Shown here: positions 7,493-16,195 of the stretch, in pieces | Layout: the number at the start of each line of letters is the position of its first letter | Position numbering within the stretch: position 1 is the first letter of the stretch | NCBI GenBank assembly: GCA_019510485.1 | Contig: JAEKKI010000177.1 | Span: 1 to 46,876, forward strand | Source: Catenulisporales bacterium | GTDB lineage: Bacteria > Actinomycetota > Actinomycetes > Streptomycetales > Catenulisporaceae | Direction: 5' to 3' | DNA: 46,876 nt | The notes under the pieces: generated by a model | The model's input: only the letters and a program-made list of their open reading frames with translations | Database searches by the model: none | What the model was told of the DNA's origin: nothing | Program-made: the position numbers and the translations under genes

Positions 7493-8452
7493 ATGCGCGC
7501 GATCCGGCTACGCACCTTCGGCGCCCCCGCCGAACTCCGCGTCGAGGACACGCCGGAGCCCGAACTCCTGCCCGGCACGGCACTGGTCGAGGTCGCCTAC
7601 GCCAACATCACCTTCATCGAGACCCAAGTCCGGGCCGGCACCGGGCCCTTCCGCCCCGAACTCCCGACGATCCCCGGCAACGGCGTCGGGGGAGTGGTGC
7701 GTGCCGTCGGAGCCGGACTGGATCCCTGTCTGATCGGCACCCGCGTCGTCGGCTCCACCGGCGGCTCCGGCGGCTACGCCGAGGTCGCGCTGGTCTCCTC
7801 CGACGCCCTCTACCGCGTCCCCGACGCCCTCGCGCTCGACGCCGCCGTCGCAGTCCTCGCCGACGGCCGCACGGCCGGACTGCTCATCGAAGCCGCGGCA
7901 CCCGAGCCCGGCGAACGCGTGCTGATCGAAGCCGCGGCCGGCGGCGTCGGCAGCCTGCTGATCCAGCTCGCGAAGGCGGCCGGCGCGACCGTCATCGCCC
8001 TGGCCGGCGGCCCGCGCAAGACCGAGGTCGCCACCGGCCTCGGCGCCGACCTCGCCATCGACTATCTCGATCCGGCCTGGCCCACCGGCCTGGACGGCCC
8101 CGTCCACGTCGTCTTCGACGGCGTCGGCGGCCCGATCGGACGCACCGCCTTCGAGCACCTGGCCGCCGGCGGCCGCATCCTCACCTACGGCCTGGCCGGC
8201 GGCCAGTGGACGGCGATCCCGGCGGACGAGGCGGCGGCGCGCGGCGTCCAAGTCATCCGCCCCACCGCGGGCCCCGACGACCTGCGCCGCCTCACGGAAT
8301 CCGCGCTCCGCGCCGCCGCCGAAGGAACGCTGCGCCCGCTGATCGGCCAACGCTTCCCGCTGGAGCGAGCGGCCGAGGCCCACAGCGCGATCGAGGCGCG
8401 GGACACGATCGGCAAGACCCTGCTGTTCACCGGCCGGGCGGCGGCCCTCTGA
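7493..8452 (+). CDS. Zinc-independent NADPH:quinone reductase-like MDR oxidoreductase
   Basis: A 319-aa medium-chain dehydrogenase/reductase of the quinone oxidoreductase branch. It has the N-terminal GroES-like domain (MRAIRLRTFG, IPGNGVGGVVRAVG) and the Rossmann loop AAAGGVGSLLIQLAK (AxxGGVG), followed by GGRILTYGLAGGQ. It lacks the Cys/His zinc ligands of alcohol dehydrogenases. The ATG at 7493 is preceded by GGGAG eight bases upstream; the frame is open further upstream, but that part does not match the family. It stands alone between two minus-strand groups. It probably reduces quinones or enones with NADPH; the physiological substrate is unknown. Confidence 0.9.
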   Translation: MRAIRLRTFGAPAELRVEDTPEPELLPGTALVEVAYANITFIETQVRAGTGPFRPELPTIPGNGVGGVVRAVGAGLDPCLIGTRVVGSTGGSGGYAEVALVSSDALYRVPDALALDAAVAVLADGRTAGLLIEAAAPEPGERVLIEAAAGGVGSLLIQLAKAAGATVIALAGGPRKTEVATGLGADLAIDYLDPAWPTGLDGPVHVVFDGVGGPIGRTAFEHLAAGGRILTYGLAGGQWTAIPADEAAARGVQVIRPTAGPDDLRRLTESALRAAAEGTLRPLIGQRFPLERAAEAHSAIEARDTIGKTLLFTGRAAAL

Positions 8453-8467
8453 CCCGGTCGCGTTCTC

Positions 8468-8731
8468 CTACCCCTGGTCCCAGTGCAATTCGCAGCCGTC
8501 CGGGCCGCACTGACGTCGCAGCCGCCCGGCGGAGATGATCTGCATCAACCGCATCGCCCAGCAGGTCGGGCAGCCGCGCAGCGCCACGAGCCCGACCGGT
8601 AGCAGTAGCAGGCTCGCGAGGCCGACGAACGGCAGCGATATCAGCCCACCCGCCAACCCTCCGAACCCGATGGCCCCGCGCGCCAAGTGCTTCGGCAGCG
8701 AACCGATCGGGGCTGCTTGCTCATCCCTCAT
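8468..8731 (-). CDS. Small Cys-containing membrane protein, last gene of the sigma cassette
   Basis: An 87-aa protein with one long or two short hydrophobic segments (about residues 20-50) followed by GCPTCWAM and RQCGPDGCELHW. Two CxxC-like pairs face the same side of the membrane and could bind a metal or form disulfides. Its start lies 11 bp inside the 3' end of the ECF sigma gene (the sequence RDEG-stop and MRDEQ share bases), so the two are surely co-transcribed and probably coupled. It does not resemble ZAS or other standard anti-sigma domains, but position makes a modulating role possible. I recall similar 'GCPxCW' hypothetical proteins in other actinomycetes without function. Confidence 0.7.
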   Translation of the reverse strand: MRDEQAAPIGSLPKHLARGAIGFGGLAGGLISLPFVGLASLLLLPVGLVALRGCPTCWAMRLMQIISAGRLRRQCGPDGCELHWDQG

Positions 8732-9257
8732 CGCGCACCGCCGCCCGCACCGATTCCCGCGCCCGATGCAGCCGCGACTTCATCGCAGCCACACTCACCC
8801 CGAGCGCCTCGGCGACCGCACGCCCCGAGTGCCCCTGCACATCCCGCATGATCAGCACCCTGCGCAAGTCCTCCGGCAGCGCGACGATCGCCGCCACCAC
8901 CCGCTCGGCCTCCAGCCGCCCCAGCACGTCGTCCTCCAGCGCGCCGGTCGCCGGCGCGGGAGAACCGGTGCCCTCGTAGACCGCCGCGCCGTGCCGCCGC
9001 ACCCGCCTCAGACACTCGTTCCGCACGATCCGGAACATCCACGACGCCAACGCCGCCGTAGCCCGCAGCATCCCGATCCGGCTGTACAGGATGATCAGCG
9101 CCTCCTGCGCCGCGTCCTCGGCATCCTGCGGCGTAGCGCACAGCGTCTTCGCGAACCGCAGCACGTGCGGATACGACCCCGACACCAGCGCCCGCACCGC
9201 CTCGGTGTCGCCGCCCTGGGCCTGCCGCACCAGCTGATCGCTCACCCACGTGCTCAT
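8721..9257 (-). CDS. ECF RNA polymerase sigma factor
   Basis: A 178-aa extracytoplasmic-function sigma factor. Region 2 is seen as YPHVLRFAKTLCATPQDAEDAAQEAL followed by ASWMFRIVRNECLRRVRR, and region 4 as LPEDLRRVLIMRDVQGHSGRAVAEALGVSVAAMKSRLHRARE with its helix-turn-helix. The ATG at 9257 overlaps the stop of a 29-codon ORF (ATGA), which supports this start; the frame stays open upstream, but that part is the shadow of the small ORF. No extra C-terminal domain is present. Neighbours on both sides are tiny membrane proteins rather than a conventional anti-sigma gene. Confidence 0.93.
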   Translation of the reverse strand: MSTWVSDQLVRQAQGGDTEAVRALVSGSYPHVLRFAKTLCATPQDAEDAAQEALIILYSRIGMLRATAALASWMFRIVRNECLRRVRRHGAAVYEGTGSPAPATGALEDDVLGRLEAERVVAAIVALPEDLRRVLIMRDVQGHSGRAVAEALGVSVAAMKSRLHRARESVRAAVRDEG

Positions 9258-9343
9258 CCCCGCCCCCGCTTCCGCATCAGCGTCACCGTGCACATGCACA
9301 CCAGAACCGCTCCGACGACTCCCACCACGGCCCACACCATCAT
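9254..9343 (-). CDS. 29-aa single-pass membrane peptide, translationally coupled to the sigma factor
   Basis: The reading frame from 9343 encodes MMVWAVVGVVGAVLVCMC followed by TVTLMRKRGRG: one hydrophobic helix of about 20 residues and a basic cytoplasmic tail. AGGAG lies a few bases upstream of the double ATG, a better ribosome site than the sigma gene itself has. The stop TGA overlaps the sigma ATG (ATGA), so translation of the peptide likely delivers ribosomes to the sigma gene. It could be a leader peptide, or a real membrane micro-protein that tethers or modulates the sigma factor. Function is unknown; existence rests on RBS, hydrophobicity and overlap. Confidence 0.6.
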   Translation of the reverse strand: MMVWAVVGVVGAVLVCMCTVTLMRKRGRG

Positions 9344-9430
9344 GCGTCTCCTGTCTCCACCATCTCGATCGGCTCCACAGCCGACCCACCGATAAGAGAC
9401 CCGCACCCTGGCAAAGGATTCACCGCACTC

Positions 9431-9448
9431 CGTGCTTTGATAAGCACG
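9431..9448. promoter_or_regulatory. Inverted repeat at the Nudix start
   Basis: CGTGCTT-TGAT-AAGCACG, perfect 7-bp arms, ends on the first base of the chosen GTG start. In RNA it would be a small hairpin at the start codon; as DNA it could be an operator shared with the divergent sigma cassette 90 bp away. Confidence 0.45.
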
Positions 9449-9948
9449 TGAACCCCGACGAAGAACTCGTCTACGAAGTGGACGAGAACGACAAGATCGT
9501 GCGTGTCGTCCGCCGCGGTGAGCTCACCGACAATAACCTGCGCCACCGATGTGTCTACATCCTGTTCCGGGACAGGTTCGGCCGGATCCTCGTCCACCGC
9601 CGCGCCGAGACGAAACGCGTCTTCCCCAAGTACTACGACATGTTCGTCGCCGGCATGGTCGCGGCCGGCGAGACCTACGACCAGGCCGCACGCCGCGAGA
9701 GCGCCGAGGAGGTCGGCCAGCGCAACGTGGTCCTGCGCCCGCGCGGCAAGTGGCGCTTCGACCACGACGTCGTGCCGCAGTGGGGCATGATCTACACCGC
9801 CACGGTCTCCGGGCCCGTCGTCCCGCAGCCCGCGGAAGTCGAGTGGTTCGGCTTCCGCACCGAGGACGAACTCGCCGAGAGCATCGAGCAGAACGACTAC
9901 TGCCCGGACAGCCTGTACTTCTACCGGCGACTCCGCGGCGAGAGGTGA
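9448..9948 (+). CDS. Nudix hydrolase
   Basis: A 166-aa Nudix-fold hydrolase. The Nudix box is complete: GMVAAGETYDQAARRESAEEVGQ fits Gx5Ex7REx2EExGx, so metal-dependent cleavage of a nucleoside diphosphate-linked compound is expected. The N-terminus NPDEELVYEVDENDKIV and the region HRCVYILFRDRFGRILVHRR resemble the Nudix proteins often labelled isopentenyl-diphosphate isomerase-like (YfcD type). The true IPP isomerase Cys/Glu pair cannot be confirmed. The GTG at 9448 is chosen because the homologous region starts there; the frame is open upstream without family similarity. It is followed, 129 bp later, by the secreted phosphoesterase. Confidence 0.88.
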   Translation: MNPDEELVYEVDENDKIVRVVRRGELTDNNLRHRCVYILFRDRFGRILVHRRAETKRVFPKYYDMFVAGMVAAGETYDQAARRESAEEVGQRNVVLRPRGKWRFDHDVVPQWGMIYTATVSGPVVPQPAEVEWFGFRTEDELAESIEQNDYCPDSLYFYRRLRGER

Positions 9949-10077
9949 CAAAACCCTGAGGTGCCCGGACCACAGAAGTTCACCCGGATGCCACCTGTGG
10001 CTCACCTGCCGCCCGCCCGGCGGGACACCCGGCGGGGACAGCCTTGTGCCCGCCAACGGACTGTCTCGGGAGGAATC

Positions 10078-11703
10078 TTGCCCACCAAGAACCGCTCCGC
10101 CGCGCTGCTCGGCAGCAAGCGGCGCCGCGTGACGCTCACCGCGCTGGCCGCCTGCGCCGCGGCCGGCCTCACCTTCGCCGCCGCCTCGCCGAGTTTCGGC
10201 GAGCCGCAGTCGAACTCGCACACCTCGACCGCCACGCCGATCAAGCACCTGGTCGTGATCTTCCAGGAGAACGTGAGCTTCGACCACTACTTCGGCACCT
10301 ACCCGAACGCCGCCAACACCGACGGCACCAAGTTCCGGGCCGACGACGACACCCCGAGCGTGAACGGCCTGCTCGGCGGCGGCGACCTGCTCAACCACAA
10401 CCCGGACGCGGCGAACCCGAAGCGCCTGGGCACCGACATGATCCTGACCTGCGACCAGGGCCATGACTACACGCCGGAGCAGAAGGCCTTCAACGGCGGC
10501 CTGATGAACAAGTTCGTCGCGAACACCGACGTCGAGTCCTGCGCCGCGCCCGACAAGAGCGCGCCCGGCCTGGTCATGGACTACTACGACGGCAACGTCG
10601 TCACCGGCATGTGGAACTACGCCCAGAACTACGCGATGTCCGACAACTCCTTCGGCACCGTGTTCGGCCCCTCCACCCCCGGCGCGATCAACCTGGTCGC
10701 CGGCCAGACCCACGGCGGCTACGCCGTGGACCCGAAGACCGGCGCCAAGGTCGCCGACCCCGCCGTGGTCGCGGCGGCCGACGCCAACGGGATCGGCACC
10801 GTCATCGAGGACCCGGACGGCGCCTACGACGACTGCGGCAACGGCAAGAACCGGCTGGCCATGACCGGCACCAACATCGGCGACCTGCTCAACACCAAGG
10901 GCGTCAGCTGGGGCTGGTTCCAGGGCGGCTTCAAGCCGACCGCCGCGGCCACCGCCACCGCGCCGGCCGTCTGCGGCACCTCGCACGCCAACGTCGGCGG
11001 CGGCGTGCGCGGCGACTACAACGCGCACCACGAGCCGTTCCAGTACTACAAGTCCACGGCCAACCCGCACCACCTCCCGCCGACGTCGGTGTCCACCATC
11101 GGCAAGACCGACCAGGCGAACCACCAGTACGACCTCACCGACTTCAACGCCGCCGTCCAGAACGGCAACCTGCCGGCCGTCTCCTTCCTGAAGGCCGCCA
11201 ACTACCAGGACGGCCACGCCGGCTACTCCGACCCGATCGACGAGCAGCACTTCGTCGTCGACACGATCAACACCCTGCAGAAGTCGCCGGACTGGAAGTC
11301 CACCGCCGTGGTCATCGCCTACGACGACAGCGACGGCTGGTACGACCACGTCATGCCGCCGATCGTGAACACCTCGGCCGGCAGCGACGACGGGCTCAAC
11401 GGCGCCGGCAAGTGCGGCGACGGCAAGGCCCCGCTCGGCGGCTACGCCGACCGCTGCGGCTACGGACCGCGCCTGCCGCTGCTGGTCATCTCGCCCTACG
11501 CCAAGAAGAACTACGTCGACCACAGCGTCACCGACCAGACCTCGGTCCTGCGCTTCATCGAGGACAACTGGAAGACCGGCCGCATCGGCGACTCCTCGTT
11601 CGACGCCCTGGCCGGGCCGCTGAACGGCATGTTCGACTTCGACCACCGCCGCGGCGGCAAGGTGATCCTGGACCCGGCCTCCGGCTCGGTCGTCAAGCAC
11701 TGA
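10078..11703 (+). CDS. Secreted phospholipase C / acid phosphatase-like phosphoesterase
   Basis: A 541-aa exported enzyme of the phosphoesterase family PF04185 (PLC/AcpA). The start TTG at 10078 follows a strong GGGAGGA. It gives a basic n-region (KNRSAALLGSKRRR), a hydrophobic core and an Ala-rich cleavage region (FAAASPSFGE); RRRVTLTAL is Tat-like. The family core KHLVVIFQENVSFDHYFGTYPN contains the metal-ligand ENxSFDHYFG motif, and later ones follow: FGPSTPGAINL, DEQHFVVDTIN, AYDDSDGWYDHV and PRLPLLVISPYAK. The usual role is hydrolysis of phospholipids or phosphomonoesters outside the cell, often under phosphate control, though I see no clear PHO box. A strong terminator follows at 11761. 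Confidence 0.92.
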   Translation: MPTKNRSAALLGSKRRRVTLTALAACAAAGLTFAAASPSFGEPQSNSHTSTATPIKHLVVIFQENVSFDHYFGTYPNAANTDGTKFRADDDTPSVNGLLGGGDLLNHNPDAANPKRLGTDMILTCDQGHDYTPEQKAFNGGLMNKFVANTDVESCAAPDKSAPGLVMDYYDGNVVTGMWNYAQNYAMSDNSFGTVFGPSTPGAINLVAGQTHGGYAVDPKTGAKVADPAVVAAADANGIGTVIEDPDGAYDDCGNGKNRLAMTGTNIGDLLNTKGVSWGWFQGGFKPTAAATATAPAVCGTSHANVGGGVRGDYNAHHEPFQYYKSTANPHHLPPTSVSTIGKTDQANHQYDLTDFNAAVQNGNLPAVSFLKAANYQDGHAGYSDPIDEQHFVVDTINTLQKSPDWKSTAVVIAYDDSDGWYDHVMPPIVNTSAGSDDGLNGAGKCGDGKAPLGGYADRCGYGPRLPLLVISPYAKKNYVDHSVTDQTSVLRFIEDNWKTGRIGDSSFDALAGPLNGMFDFDHRRGGKVILDPASGSVVKH

Positions 11704-11760
11704 TCCCCGCGCCGGCGCCGCTTACCGCGACGCCGGCACCACACCCGCGGCACCACCGAC

Positions 11761-11794
11761 GCGACCGGCTCCCGGACCTCCGGGAGCCGGTCGC
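11761..11794 (+). terminator. Hairpin terminator after the phosphoesterase gene
   Basis: A perfect 15-bp stem (GCGACCGGCTCCCGG and its complement) closes a 4-base ACCT loop. It lies 57 bp after the phosphoesterase stop and 26 bp before glnE. There is no T run, as is common for actinomycete terminators. Confidence 0.8.
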
Positions 11795-11820
11795 CGCCGT
11801 GTGGCGGGTAATGTAGCCGG

Positions 11821-14800
11821 GTGGCACAGACGGCGGCCCAGGGCCGGGAACGGGAGTCCGCACGCTCACGATTGGTCAGGCTCGGATTCGCCGACCCGGA
11901 GGGAGCACAGGCCATCCTGGCCGGGCACCGGCTCGGTGAACTGCGCGGCGACCCGCTCTTCCTGGAAGCCCTCGGCCGCACCCCCGACCCCGACCTGGCA
12001 CTGGCCGCCACCGGCCGGCTGCTGGCCGCCGCCGGCGACGCCGAGACGCTCGCCGCCACCCTGGCCGCCTCCAGACCCTTCCAGGACCGCCTGCTCGGCG
12101 TCCTGGGCGTCAGCGTCGCGCTGGGGGAGCACCTCGCCCGGCACCCCGACGCCTGGCACAGCCTCGTCGAATTCGACGTCGAAGACCTGGCCCTGGCCTT
12201 CCGCCGGCTGATGCTGGAAGCCGTCGGCGCCGAGCACGGCGCCGCCGATCCGGTCGCGGAGCTCACCGGGATCCCCGCACGCGACGCGCTGCGCATCGCC
12301 TACCGGAACGCCCTGCTGGTGATCGCCGCCCGGGACATCAGCAGCTCGCACCAGCCCGACGCCACCGAGACCTACGACCACACCGCCGCCGACCTCTCCG
12401 AACTCGCCACCGCCACCCTGGAGGCCGCTCTGGCAGTAGCCCGCGCGGAGTTACCGGAGAACACCCCGCCGACCCGCCTGGCGGTCATCACCATGGGCAA
12501 ATGCGGCGCGCGAGAGCTGAACTACGTCAGCGACGTCGACGTGGTCTTCGTCGCCGCCGCCCCCGACGGCACCGACTCCGCCGACGAGCACCTGGCCCTG
12601 CGCACCGCGACCCAACTGGCCGCGACCACGATGCGGGTCTGCTCCGACACCACCTCCGAGGGCTCCATCTGGCAGGTCGACGCGAACCTGCGCCCCGAAG
12701 GGAAGAACGGGCCACTGGTGCGGACGCTGCCCAGCCACGTCGCGTACTACGAGCGCTGGGCGAAGACCTGGGAGTTCCAGGCGCTGCTCAAGGCGCGTGC
12801 CGCCGCCGGGGACGCCGAACTCGGCGCCCGCTACATCGAAGCCGTGACGCCGCTGGTGTGGGCGGCCTCGCGGCGCGAGGGCTTCGTCGCGGACGTGCAG
12901 GCGATGCGCCGGCGCGTCGTGGCACACATCCCGGCCAAGGAGGCCGAGCGCGAACTCAAGCTCGGCTCCGGCGGCCTGCGCGACATCGAGTTCGCGGTGC
13001 AGCTGCTGCAACTGGTGCACGGCCCCACCGACACGGCACTGCGCCAGCGCGGGACGTTGGAGTCCCTGGCGGCACTCTCAGCGGGCGGCTACGTGGGCCG
13101 CGAGGACGCCGCCGCACTGGCCGAGGCGTACCGGTTCCTCAGAACCCTGGAACACCGGCTGCAGATCCACCGCCTGCGACGTACCCACACGCTGCCCGAG
13201 GACGAAACCGAACTGCGGCGGTTAGGCCGCTCCATGGGATTCCGCACGGATCCCGTGGAGCAACTGAACGGGGATTGGAAGCGCCACAAGCGCGAAGTGC
13301 GACGACTGCACGAGAAGCTGTTCTACCGCCCCCTGCTCGACGCGGTGGCGCGCCTGACGCCCGGCCAGGCCGCCCTCGGCGCCGCGCAGCTGACCCCGGA
13401 GGCCGCGCAGTCACGACTCGAAGCGCTCGGCTACACCGACCCCGCCGGGGCACTGCGCCACCTGACCGCGCTCACCTCCGGAGTCAGCCGGCGCGCGGCG
13501 ATCCAGCGGACCCTGCTCCCGGTGATGCTGGGCTGGTTCGCCGACGCGGCCGATCCCGACGGCGGCCTTCTGGCGTTCCGCAAAACGTCCGAGGCCCTCG
13601 GCGACACACACTGGTACCTGCGGCTGCTGCGCGACGAAGGCGCCGCCGCCGAACACCTGGCGCGCGTCCTGGCCTCCGGCAACTACGCGCCGGACCTTTT
13701 GCTGCGCGCGCCGGAAGCCGTGGCGCTCCTCGGCAACCCCGCGCACTTGGTGCCCCGCGCCCGGCCGGTCCTGGAAGCCGAGATCCTTGCCGCGGTAGGC
13801 CGTGCCAGCACTCCCGAAGCGGCGGTCGCCGCGGCCCGGGCGGTCCGCCGCCGCGAACTCTTCCGCATCGCCGCCGCCGACATCCTGGGCCTGCTCACCG
13901 TGGAGCAGATCGGCGACGGGCTCAGCGCGGTCACCGCAGCCACCCTGGCCGGTGCGCTCCAAGCCGCCACCACCGCCGTCGAAACCCGTTCGGGCACGCC
14001 GCTGCCGACCCGTATCGCGATCATCGCCGCCGGCCGCTTCGGCGGTCGCGAACTCGGCTACGGCAGCGACGCCGACGTGCTCTTCGTGCACGATCCGCTG
14101 CCGGAGGCATCGGAGCCCGAGGAAGAACATGAACGTGCCGCGACCGACGCCGCCCACGCCGTGGCCAACGAGCTGCGCCGCCTCCTCCAGGTCCCGACAC
14201 CGGACCCGCCTCTGCTCGTCGACGCGGACCTGCGACCCGAAGGCCGCCAGGGACCACTGGTCCGCACGCTCGCGTCCTACGCCGAGTACTACCGGCGCTG
14301 GTCCGTGACCTGGGAGTCGCAGGCCTTGTTACGCGCCGAGCCGGTCGCCGGCGACCCCGAACTCGGCCGCCGCTTCCTGCACCTCATCGACCCGCTCCGC
14401 CACCCCGAATCCGGGCTCGACGACAACGCCGTCCGCGAGATCCGGCGCATCAAGGCGCGCGTCGAGGCCGAGCGCCTGCCCCGGGGCGCCGACAAGGCCC
14501 TGCACACCAAACTCGGACCCGGCGGCCTGGCCGACGTCGAGTGGACCGTGCAGCTGCTCCAGCTGTGCCACGCCCACCACGTGCCGGCGCTCCACACCAC
14601 GCGCACCCGCCAGGCGCTGGCCGCCGCGGCCGAGGCCCGCCTGCTGTCCGCCACCGACGCCGCGATCCTCGACCAGGCGTGGGTCGAGGCGACCCGCGTC
14701 CGCAACGGCATCGTGCTGGTCCGCGGCCGCGCCGGCGACTCGATCCCGGCCGATGTGAAAGAACGCGCCGCCATAGCGGTCTACCTCGGTGCCGGGAACA

Positions 14801-14901
14801 GCGAGGAGTTCGTCGAGGAGTACCGGCGCCTCGCACGACGCGCCCGCGCGGTCGCGGAGCGGATCTTCTACGGATGGCACCACGAACCGGGACGGTCCTA
14901 A
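11821..14901 (+). CDS. glnE: Bifunctional glutamine synthetase adenylyltransferase/deadenylase
   Basis: GlnE switches glutamine synthetase off and on by adding or removing AMP on a Tyr, in response to nitrogen state signalled through PII. The 1026-aa protein has two nucleotidyltransferase halves, each with a Ser-Asp-x-Asp metal site: GARELNYVSDVDVVFVA (about residues 230-246) and GGRELGYGSDADVLFVH (about 741-757). Each is followed by the matching DANLRPEGKNGPLVRTL / DADLRPEGRQGPLVRTL and KLGSGGLRDIEF / KLGPGGLADVEW segments. Length fits actinobacterial GlnE. The GTG start has only a weak ribosome site. Its target should be another GS elsewhere (GlnA1), since the GS in this window lacks the Tyr. 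The stop overlaps the stop of the convergent PAP2 gene. Confidence 0.97.
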   Translation: MAQTAAQGRERESARSRLVRLGFADPEGAQAILAGHRLGELRGDPLFLEALGRTPDPDLALAATGRLLAAAGDAETLAATLAASRPFQDRLLGVLGVSVALGEHLARHPDAWHSLVEFDVEDLALAFRRLMLEAVGAEHGAADPVAELTGIPARDALRIAYRNALLVIAARDISSSHQPDATETYDHTAADLSELATATLEAALAVARAELPENTPPTRLAVITMGKCGARELNYVSDVDVVFVAAAPDGTDSADEHLALRTATQLAATTMRVCSDTTSEGSIWQVDANLRPEGKNGPLVRTLPSHVAYYERWAKTWEFQALLKARAAAGDAELGARYIEAVTPLVWAASRREGFVADVQAMRRRVVAHIPAKEAERELKLGSGGLRDIEFAVQLLQLVHGPTDTALRQRGTLESLAALSAGGYVGREDAAALAEAYRFLRTLEHRLQIHRLRRTHTLPEDETELRRLGRSMGFRTDPVEQLNGDWKRHKREVRRLHEKLFYRPLLDAVARLTPGQAALGAAQLTPEAAQSRLEALGYTDPAGALRHLTALTSGVSRRAAIQRTLLPVMLGWFADAADPDGGLLAFRKTSEALGDTHWYLRLLRDEGAAAEHLARVLASGNYAPDLLLRAPEAVALLGNPAHLVPRARPVLEAEILAAVGRASTPEAAVAAARAVRRRELFRIAAADILGLLTVEQIGDGLSAVTAATLAGALQAATTAVETRSGTPLPTRIAIIAAGRFGGRELGYGSDADVLFVHDPLPEASEPEEEHERAATDAAHAVANELRRLLQVPTPDPPLLVDADLRPEGRQGPLVRTLASYAEYYRRWSVTWESQALLRAEPVAGDPELGRRFLHLIDPLRHPESGLDDNAVREIRRIKARVEAERLPRGADKALHTKLGPGGLADVEWTVQLLQLCHAHHVPALHTTRTRQALAAAAEARLLSATDAAILDQAWVEATRVRNGIVLVRGRAGDSIPADVKERAAIAVYLGAGNSEEFVEEYRRLARRARAVAERIFYGWHHEPGRS

Positions 14902-15908
14902 GCCTGGGTATGGATGGTCGGCCGCACCGACTCGCTCTCGGAGCCGCCGCGTGGCTTCTGCGAACCATCCGGCTGCTTCGGCAGCTCCACTGGACCGACC
15001 AACTCGGTCGACGGCGCCGGCGCGAACGCTGACCGCCCCTGGAGGATCCGCTGGAGCAGGAACCCCAGCCCCAGCGTCACCAGCCCGCCGACCGCGTCCA
15101 GCACATAGTGGTTGGCGGTGCCGACGATGACCACACAGGTGCAGATCGGATAGAGGACGCCGAGCACCTTGACCCACGTCCGCTCCGCCAGGTGCACGAT
15201 GGCCAGCGCGCACCACGTCGACCATCCGATGTGCAGCGACGGCATGGCCGCGTACTCGTTGGTCGAACTGCCCAGGCCCGCGACACCGTCGGAGGTGGCG
15301 GACGTCTGGCCCCAGGGGTTGAGCAGCTTGAAGGTGTCGATGAAGTTGCTGTTGGGCAGCAGCCGCGGCGGACACAGCGAATAGAAGTAGAACCCGAACA
15401 ACGCGATCAACGTCATCGCACACATCACTGTGCGAACCGTTCGATAGCGATCCGGGAACTTCACGTATATCCAGATCAGGACCGCGATGGGCACGATGAA
15501 GTGCAGTGTGGCGTAGTAGACGTTCATGGAGAACGCCAGCCAGCGCATGCCGTAGACCCAGTGGTTGACACTGCGCTCGAAGTTCAGGCCGAGGTAGTGC
15601 TCCGCCTTCAGGAGGTCCCAGCCTCGCTGCCGTGCGGAGGTCTCGTGCGCGGGGGCGGCCAGCCGGGTCAGCGTGTAGAGGTAGTACCCGACCGCGATCA
15701 GGCCGATCTCCAGCCAGAGCTTCGGCCGGTTGGCCGGGCGCAGGCGCTGCGGCAGGATCGGACCCGGGACCCAGCTCCGGCGCTGCTGCTCTGGCTGCTC
15801 CTCAGGCCGATTCTCAGGCTCAGGGGTTGCGGACGCGGCGGACGCGACGGACCCGCCGGGCGAGGTCGTCTCCCGGGCGGTGCTTCGCAGCGGTTGTGTC
15901 GTCGTCAC
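14898..15908 (-). CDS. PAP2-superfamily membrane phosphatase
   Basis: A 336-aa integral membrane protein with about six helices and Pro/Glu-rich cytoplasmic tails. AAMPSLHIGWS and GTANHYVLDAVGG correspond to the second and third signature motifs of PAP2 phosphatases (SxH, and the His with downstream Asp). The architecture matches the PAP2_3 / inositol-phosphorylceramide-synthase-like subgroup common in actinomycetes, which act on lipid phosphates or phospholipid head groups. A GTG at 15908 with GGGGGTGA upstream is the likely start. The gene is convergent with glnE and their stop codons overlap (TAG on minus, TAA on plus, bases 14898-14901). Confidence 0.88.
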   Translation of the reverse strand: MTTTQPLRSTARETTSPGGSVASAASATPEPENRPEEQPEQQRRSWVPGPILPQRLRPANRPKLWLEIGLIAVGYYLYTLTRLAAPAHETSARQRGWDLLKAEHYLGLNFERSVNHWVYGMRWLAFSMNVYYATLHFIVPIAVLIWIYVKFPDRYRTVRTVMCAMTLIALFGFYFYSLCPPRLLPNSNFIDTFKLLNPWGQTSATSDGVAGLGSSTNEYAAMPSLHIGWSTWCALAIVHLAERTWVKVLGVLYPICTCVVIVGTANHYVLDAVGGLVTLGLGFLLQRILQGRSAFAPAPSTELVGPVELPKQPDGSQKPRGGSESESVRPTIHTQA

Positions 15909-16012
15909 GAGTTCACCCCCATGACAGCCAAGTCTGCCAGGGCACACCCTGAGAGAGCGTCATACCCCGGATCCACATTCCGCATCACTCCATGGTAGGG
16001 GTTCTGCGGCGA

Positions 16013-16059
16013 CCGGCGGCGGTCCGCCGGAGGCAGCCACTCCGGCGGCGGACCGCCGG
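16013..16059. repeat. Two tandem GC hairpins in the PAP2/zinc-finger intergenic region
   Basis: CCGGCGG-cggt-CCGCCGG at 16013-16030 and CCGGCGG-cgga-CCGCCGG at 16042-16059 have identical 7-bp arms and near-identical loops. They sit in the divergent leader between the PAP2 gene and the UBP zinc-finger gene. They could be operators for one dimeric protein or an RNA structure. The rest of the 287-bp gap shows nothing clear. Confidence 0.5.
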
Positions 16060-16195
16060 CCCCTCCGATCCGCTGTTTCCCGCGCGTCCCATGGCAGGTC
16101 ACCTTGATTGGCTACGCTCCGCGCCAAACGTCTGTGCATCGGGTCACATCAGCCACAGCGGTGATCAATCAGACACACCCGAGGAGCCTGCCACC

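Noticed and set aside
9431..9448. Palindrome before the Nudix gene as a transcription terminator
   Set aside because: It overlaps the start codon of the downstream gene, and the upstream genes run in the opposite direction.
9340..11700. Open frame of 786 codons on the minus strand opposite the phosphoesterase and Nudix genes
   Set aside because: It is antisense to two well-supported genes, has a Val/Gly/Arg-biased composition typical of GC-rich shadow frames, and shows no domain.
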